Under the pieces are notes generated by a model, which was not told the DNA's origin, did no database searches, and saw only the letters and a list, made by a program, of their open reading frames with translations. Below are positions 59,115-64,000 of a stretch of 64,000 nt of DNA, one piece after another (position 1 is the stretch's first letter; every line of letters begins with the position of its first letter). This DNA comes from Symsagittifera roscoffensis (Eukaryota > Xenacoelomorpha > Acoela > Convolutidae), in assembly GCF_963678635.1 (NCBI RefSeq), contig NC_087064.1, positions 8,905,671 through 8,969,670 on the forward strand, given 5' to 3'. Made by a program: the position numbers and the translations under genes.

Positions 59115-59524
59115 TGAGTTAGGATCGATGTGGTTAACTCATAGAGTAATTTCGGATAGGGTACACCGTCTGCACGTCACGCTATCTTATTTTCGGCCGG
59201 ATAGATTCGTGCAACTTCTTAGTCTAATACCGATCCTAATCTTACTCTTATATCTACTAGTTTCAGGGTGTTAAACTAGTCTCTGCTAGGCTCAATAGAT
59301 CTAGAGTATACTGGCTTATTGCAACTGCTGAAGTGCTCTTGGAGATGCAACTAATTTCTAAGTTAATTTCGAATCTCTCTGGTGCTGAAATTACAAGCAA
59401 TTTCAGCACTTACAAATACGTGGGTTGTTAGTGGGATGGATTATGATTGGTTAATATTAAATATTTTACAGTGGTAAAATATCTAATTTATCCAATAATA
59501 AAATGTAGTTTAGATCAGGTTCCA
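59115..59524 (-). repeat. LTR at the element's 5' end
   Basis: On the + strand it starts TGAGTTAG and ends GGTTCCA and is followed by ATAA. It contains the same 11 bp stem (59382-59392 with 59399-59409) as the other LTR, the loop differing by one base. It has a ~36 bp segment (with GGTACACCG) not present in the other LTR. Confidence 0.92.
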
Positions 59525-59832
59525 ATAATTAATTTGAAGACAAATCTAATCTTAACAAAAACGTTTGAAGCTCGCATTGATTGTCTCCTCTTCATAAAAC
59601 GAACTAACAATTTGAGAAACTTAATTTAAAACAATGTTGCTAATTTTAGTTTGAATAAAAATTTTACCAGCGATTCGTAGCACCATCAATATCATCGAAC
59701 AAATCTCCGTTTTCATTATGTTCTACCGAAGTTCAACTTTTGACAAAACGAATCGTTTAGGCGCTAGAAAAAGAGTGTAGAAAATAAGGTTGTTTTCCGA
59801 TTTTTGGACAACTGCTTCTGCCGGTCAATTAA
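59525..59832. other. Flank between the element and Helentron-like copies
   Basis: About 300 bp of AT-rich intron; nothing recognised. Confidence 0.4.
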
Positions 59833-61090
59833 CACGAGACTGCTCGTATCAGGGCGAACCCTGAATGTTCAGACTGACTTTTAAGGGTTATGGAGAAGTA
59901 ATAGCATGAAAAAGTAAAAAAAATGTAATAAAAAATTTTGAGATTTTTGTGAAAATCATCGCCCACAAGCCATAAAAAGTACAAAGTGATGAATTTCGCT
60001 CTTAGTAACACATCAGTTATAGCAATTGAGGTTTCTTCAACCAATTTGGAACAAGACTGCTCGTATCAGGGCGAAACCATGAATGTTCCGACTGCCTTTT
60101 AAGGTTTATGGAGCAGTAATAACATAACGAATTTAAAAGTAACAAGACTGCTCGTATCAGGGCGAGGCCCTGAATGTTCCGACTGCCTTTTAATGTTTAT
60201 TGAGCAGTAATAATGTTAAAAAATTGATTTAAATAAAACAAATTGAAGAAAACAAATTTCTAAAATTTGAAATTTTTTATGAAAATCATCCCCCCACACT
60301 CCATATAAAGTACAAACGGATAAATTTCGCTCCTTGTAAATAATCAATTATGGCATATAATCTTCTCTCAACCAATTGGGAACGATTTCCAAGACGGATT
60401 AATTCTCCGCTCACGCGTTAATAGCGCGAAATAAATCACGCGTTAATTGACCCAAATTGGCCAAAATGGCAATCTTTAAACCCTCATAACTTTACGAAAA
60501 ATGATCACAGGTGCAATCTCTTTTCAAATTTAAGCGCAAGACAACAATAGCTTTCGAATGATGTAAAAAGTTCTGTCAAAAACGGCTAGTTAAAAAGTCG
60601 AAATTTGTCTGAAGAAAAAAAACCCACCCCGAGCACAAATATTCCGTTACTTTCGTATCGAAAGTTTAACAATAAAAAAATGAACATTTTTTTTATGAAA
60701 ATCATCCCCCACACGCCATATAAAGTACAAAAGGATAGATTTTGCTCCTTGTAACAAATCATTTTTGGCAAGTAAACTTCTTTCAACCAATTTGAAACGA
60801 TTTCTAAGACTGATTAAATCTCTGCTTACGCGTTAATTTGCGCGAAATATATTGCGCGTTAAATGACCCAAAGTGGCCAAAATGGCAATCCTTAAACCCT
60901 TATAACTTTACGAAAAATGATCACAGGTGAAATATTTTTTCAAATTGAAGCTCATGACAGCAATACCTTTCGAATTTTACAAAAAAAGTTCCGTCAAAAT
61001 GGCAATTTTATAGTATTTTTTTTTAACTTCCAGCATAAAAAAATATTTGGACACAAAAAAGGCAAGACTGCTCGTTATAGGGCAAACTCT
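59833..61090 (-). mobile_element. Cluster of Helentron-like copies in one direction
   Basis: At least four copies or parts, all reverse: about 59833-60050, 60051-60140, 60141-60672 (near full length, AACAAGACTGCTCGTATCAG to CGTATCGAAAG) and about 60673-61020. A start fragment lies at 61063 (GCAAGACTGCTCG). The partial copies are cut at different internal points and the next one starts at once, for example TTTGGAACAAGACTGCTCG at 60048. Head-to-tail joins like these fit rolling-circle elements. Confidence 0.75.
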
Positions 61091-61707
61091 TATATTTTCT
61101 TCGAGGTCTACGGGGGGTTAATACTGTAAATTTAATTGTTTAATTGAACTGTTTAATAGTTTAAGTCGCTGAAATAGTCAGCTTTGCGAGCTAGATTTAG
61201 TTTCTTAGCAAGCAAGCTAGATTTAGTTTCTTAGCGATATTTTTGTATCAAAAATAACACAATGTTCTCAGAATTGAGTCAAATTCTCACTGTGAAATAA
61301 GAAATCATAGCTGGCTTAAGTTCAAGGCTGCGAAAAAAAAACAAAAAAAAATTGCACATAGTTCTTAAGCAGGGACACAACAGCGGTTCGCTGGAATGAG
61401 CTGTACAGCTCATATGTTGGTCCTTTCCCCCTCATGGTTAAATGGTCTTAACAATATCTTTTTTAACTCAGTTTTATACATTGTAGTGCTTACTACAAGC
61501 CCGCCCATTCTGAAACCAATCAACTATTTTGTTAGGGTGGGCTGAATCAACTCTGTTATTTTCAGCAACATCGCAATCTGTAATCCCACGGATAGCATTG
61601 TGTCAGTTTGGTATTTCTGGTTTTAGACTCTCTCAATTGTATGCATTAATACTTAAAAATATGGACAAGAGAATCAACAATGAATTCAGTTAATCGCCAA
61701 AATTTAC
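61091..61707. other. Intron sequence beside the protease exon
   Basis: Short duplication AGCTAGATTTAGTTTCTTAGC at about 61190-61230; otherwise nothing recognised. Confidence 0.4.
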
Positions 61708-61929
61708 CTGGTGTAATTTCACGAGTACAAATGTCTTTTTCCCGACAGAAACTCAGCTGATCCACGACCGGAACAAAACCATCTGGTAGGTAGCTGACAG
61801 AAAAGTAGGCTTCCATCAGAGTCCTCGAGTGCTTGGCTTCGGATCTGGATGTTTGGCCCAATCCACAGGTGCCAATGGTGTCTCCTTGGGATCCAGGTCT
61901 CTGGCAGATCTTCAGATATCTCGATATAT
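61708..61929 (-). CDS. Serine protease homologue, penultimate exon in window
   Basis: The exon is bounded by CATTCTTCAG and donor GTAAAT. Its 73 full codons start ISRYLKICQRPGSQGDTIGT and continue CGLGQTS, which corresponds to the C-x-(V)-x-G-W-G-x-T-S strand of chymotrypsin-fold proteases, then MEAYFSVSYLPDGF and the CREKDICTREITPG region that precedes the catalytic serine loop. A phase 1 start completes Asp from the previous exon and a phase 1 end completes Gly of the last exon. The GWG core is changed to GLG. An alternative frame (74 codons) lacks matching splice phases. Confidence 0.82.
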
Positions 61930-62864
61930 CTGAAGAATGTCATCTTAATGAAAAAAAAATGTCTTCCAAAACTATCAATGTTGTATTTTCAGTGGATGCG
62001 AAATTAGCGCTGTTTCTTTGCTTTCAAAATTAAGTTTACAAGTTTCATGATTATCAGGGAGAGCGCGTACGCAGTCCCCACACTAATAAATTGTGCGTCC
62101 GAGTTTCTCACTTGGAGAAATCGCAGGGGTCAACCTCCGCGCAGTGCAATGCAGAGGCCTCAACCTGGACCATCTCTCTGCTTGATCAGAGGACGGTCGG
62201 CGCCAGGTAAGTATGAAGCCTTATGCCCCATTAGTGTGACCATCAAAAATTGCATGACTTTGTAATGTCAATCATGTTAGATTTAGACGCTTTACAAGCT
62301 TTGTTTTTACATTTTTGAAGGTTTTATCGATGTACAGTTTGAAACATAAAACGTATGTGAGAGTTCATCGAATATCTTGAGGTATTTTTCAACAGTCAGA
62401 CAAAAGAACTATATTATGACCATATTTGGCCAGATTACCAAATATGGTAGCTTAAAGCAATTTGATTTGTAAAGCTTTGTTCAAAAATGAGAGAGCCAAT
62501 GAGCGCTCGCGTGAATAGACAATTCGGTGAGTCATCGCGGTATGGCAATCTGTGTTGAGAAACATTTGGAATTCAAGTCAATAACTATGAAACTGTTTTG
62601 ACACAGAAAGCGAAATTTTACTCAGCGCAAAATTTTGTTGCAAGTTGGGATAGAAGTTCGAAAAATTGAATTGGGAGTAAACATTTGCCGTTTGGTTTCA
62701 GGGGAGTTTGTAACTATTTCCCATTATGCTCCCTCTAGCCTAGAAATAAATAAAAAATTACAGCCTCATTTTGGTAGGATTTTCGTAATATGGAGGACTA
62801 TGATTTGCTGGGGGGAGGGTGGGGGGGGGGGGTATGGAAAGACTGCGTTGTGTGCATGGTATAC
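61930..62864 (-). other. Protease homologue intron, 935 bp
   Basis: Phase 1 intron with donor GTATAC. It overlaps the + strand exon-like segment at 62058-62206. No other content was recognised. Confidence 0.6.
62058..62206 (+). other. Exon-like segment of an unidentified + strand gene
   Basis: A GC-rich open segment lies between TGATTATCAG and a consensus donor GTAAGT. The frame from its first base is open throughout (GERVRSPHTNKLCVRVSHLE ... QCNAEASTWTISLLDQ), ending in phase 2. A second frame is also open. No family is recognised. It lies antisense inside a protease intron. It could be an exon of a nested gene or of the GPCR gene, or chance. Confidence 0.3.
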
Positions 62865-62929
62865 CTTGAATTGGTCTGGCTACTCTGACAACTGCAACCA
62901 CATCGTGGGGACTCTCAGCAGTGTCCCAG
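62865..62929 (-). CDS. Serine protease homologue, exon with the catalytic Asp
   Basis: The 65 bp exon follows acceptor CTTTTGTGTTCCAG and ends before GTATAC. It reads WDTAESPHDVVAVVRVARPIQ, which matches the D-I-A-L-(L/V)-(R/K)-L-x-x-P-(V/I) strand carrying the catalytic Asp (here in HDVVAVV). Both phases fit: one leading base from the previous exon, and G left over for Asp of the next. So the Asp of the triad is present while the Ser is not; the His exon was not found with confidence and probably lies beyond 64000. Confidence 0.8.
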
Positions 62930-63865
62930 CTGGAACACAAAAGGATCAGATTCTTAACCCGACAAATTATGAGACTACATGGTAGAATTTATATGCAAAC
63001 TAACACTCAGAAGGGTAAAGCTTAGTTGTGGGGTAAATTTGGGGCCCATGTAAAAAACACTACCCCCCTAAGTGAACAACATCGGGGAAGGTTCTCATGC
63101 TTGGGGACCGGTTGCTTGAAAAATTTCGACCAATCAAAATCGCTAAGCGTTCCTATTGGCTAAATGCCGTTCTCACTAAATCGAAGTCAATATTAACAGA
63201 AAATGTATTAAATCAGTGGAAAATATTCAAAAATGTTACAAATTGCGGGTTACAACCGCAGTACTATTCAGATAAACGTCAAGATATATGCATTCAAGTT
63301 CATAGGAGTTTTTCAGCCTTGAAAACTTATCTGCTTATTATCTAATCGGTCAATATTAACACTAATGGCCTGGATTTTTTTTCTTTCTTCAAGATTTTTG
63401 CGATTTTTAATACTCAATTCTGATTGGCTGAAAGTAAGCTAAAATTAATTTCAAGCATTCGATCCCTCAAGCATGAGGGTTGCCACCAACAACATCCCCC
63501 TAAATTTAAATGGCATTTGCAAGCAGTAAGGACTGTATGTACTATACTCGAATCTGATTGGCTGAAAAGTATTGCTTTTAACCAAGTGAGCGATCTCCTC
63601 CCTAATTTGATTTAGGGGAAAATTGTTCACTTAGTCCTAATTTGGTATAAAGGTAATTTGGCATTGGTTAAATTGTTAAATATGTTAACCTTATACTGCT
63701 GCCGGTCGGCCAGTCGGTCATGTGAAAGAAATTCTAGTCACTTTTGGTTCGAATGGTATTTTTCAAAATTTCGAGTTGGCCGCGCCATGCTCAAGTTTCT
63801 CATGATAACTAAAGAGAAATCATTACTATTCGCAATTTGTCAAATAACAATCAACATGAGTAGAC
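62930..63865 (-). other. Upstream intron of the protease homologue, unassigned
   Basis: No exon with the family's A-A-H-C motif was found here on the - strand. A G run (62811-62832) lies just downstream. Confidence 0.4.
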
Positions 63866-63956
63866 CTGTCTTGTTCCTGATCGACAGCATCAAGAGTTCC
63901 ACACTTGGAGCAAGAGAAAAATTGATTTGGAAGGTGCCCACTCAAGTGACCAATTG
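63866..63956 (-). other. Possible upstream exon of the protease homologue
   Basis: An open segment reading IGHLSGHLPNQFFSCSKCGT and LDAVDQEQD ends in phase 2 before GTCTAC, a weak donor; phase 2 is what the exon at 62929 needs (giving Ser-Trp-Asp). GTLDAV could be the strand after the His loop, but the distance to the Asp motif is shorter than usual. Treat it as a suggestion. Confidence 0.25.
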
Positions 63957-64000
63957 CTCCAAAAATTATTGAAAAATTCTTGAGCGGAAATTATTGTTTT

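Larger units (their letters stand above)
34916..59524 (-). mobile_element. 24.6 kb env-bearing Ty3/gypsy-class LTR element
   Basis: Two direct repeats (34916-35290 and 59115-59524) bound the element, with ATAA duplicated on the outside (34912-34915 and 59525-59528). The internal region reads on the - strand: leader, ORF0, gag, protease, reverse transcriptase, RNase H, integrase, ORF3, env, ORF4, then a second ORF3-env-ORF4 block and a truncated third. The order protease-RT-RNase H-integrase is that of Ty3/gypsy and the retroviruses. A 4 bp duplication is typical of errantivirus-type gypsy elements. Every long frame carries stops or shifts and the LTRs differ at many sites plus a ~36 bp indel, so the insertion is old and inactive. 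Usual gypsy elements are 5-10 kb, so this copy is exceptionally long. Confidence 0.92.
34563..61707 (-). other. Protease homologue intron of 27.1 kb carrying a 24.6 kb retroelement
   Basis: The donor GTAAAT (+ strand 61702-61707) and the acceptor TTCCAG (+ strand 34563-34568) bound a phase 1 intron. Without the element at 34916-59524 it would be about 2.5 kb. The remainder is Helentron-like copies at 59.8-61.1 kb and short unassigned sequence. Confidence 0.7.

Noticed and set aside
61719-61943. Alternative frame of the protease exon (MTFFRYIEIS...)
   Set aside because: It has no phase-compatible partner exons and lacks protease landmarks, whereas the chosen frame joins three exons in phase.
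62635-62985. 116-codon + strand frame with GEGGGGGYG and CNHIVGTLSS
   Set aside because: It crosses a G run and is the complement of the protease Asp exon; no + strand splice support.
1-64000. CRISPR arrays, operons, riboswitches, rho-independent terminators
   Set aside because: The window is eukaryotic; the tandem repeats have no regular spacers and the hairpins belong to transposable elements.

Overview
The window is AT-rich animal DNA (clearly eukaryotic: spliced exons, long introns, LTR retroelements, MITEs). No bacterial operons, tRNA or rRNA genes, or CRISPR arrays were seen. The species cannot be named from the sequence. An invertebrate with a repeat-rich genome fits best.

Two host genes can be read, both only in part. 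(1) A rhodopsin-family GPCR on the + strand, exons at 5395-5430, 5878-5995, 14372-14606 and 21566-21746. All splice phases agree and the four exons make 190 codons covering the N-terminus to extracellular loop 2; TM5-TM7 were not found. Its introns hold a tandem array of three ~1.65 kb units (6909-11880), an 885 bp tandem repeat (16720-18623) and many repeat copies. (2) A chymotrypsin-fold serine protease homologue on the - strand, exons at 62865-62929, 61708-61929 and 34324-34562 with agreeing phases, plus a doubtful upstream exon near 63.9 kb. The serine of the catalytic motif is alanine, so it is probably not an active protease.

The 27.1 kb intron before the last protease exon holds the main object of the window: an env-bearing Ty3/gypsy-class element at 34916-59524 (24.6 kb, - strand). 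It has two LTRs (375 and 410 bp, both TG...CA on the + strand), a 4 bp target duplication (ATAA) and a primer-binding-site-like sequence. Read 5' to 3' in its own sense it holds: a long leader, an ORF before gag (ORF0), gag with a CCHC knuckle, aspartic protease, reverse transcriptase, RNase H, DDE integrase with a GPY-type tail, a membrane/proline-rich ORF (ORF3), an envelope-like gene with signal peptide, and a further unknown ORF (ORF4) whose start overlaps the env stop as ATGA. The ORF3-env-ORF4-spacer block is then repeated in tandem, and a truncated third piece follows. Every long frame is broken by a few stops or frameshifts, so this is an inactive old copy.

Other repeats are: (a) a ~530 bp family with subterminal inverted repeats GTTCCGACT/AGTCGGAAC, three short hairpins and head-to-tail joins, resembling non-autonomous Helentrons; (b) hAT-type MITEs with 8 bp target duplications (4761, 21760, 28033, 33651 and fragments); (c) a second, more GC-rich gypsy-like element at about 23.3-26.9 kb, next to a 200 bp assembly gap; (d) older tandem repeats in the first 3.1 kb.
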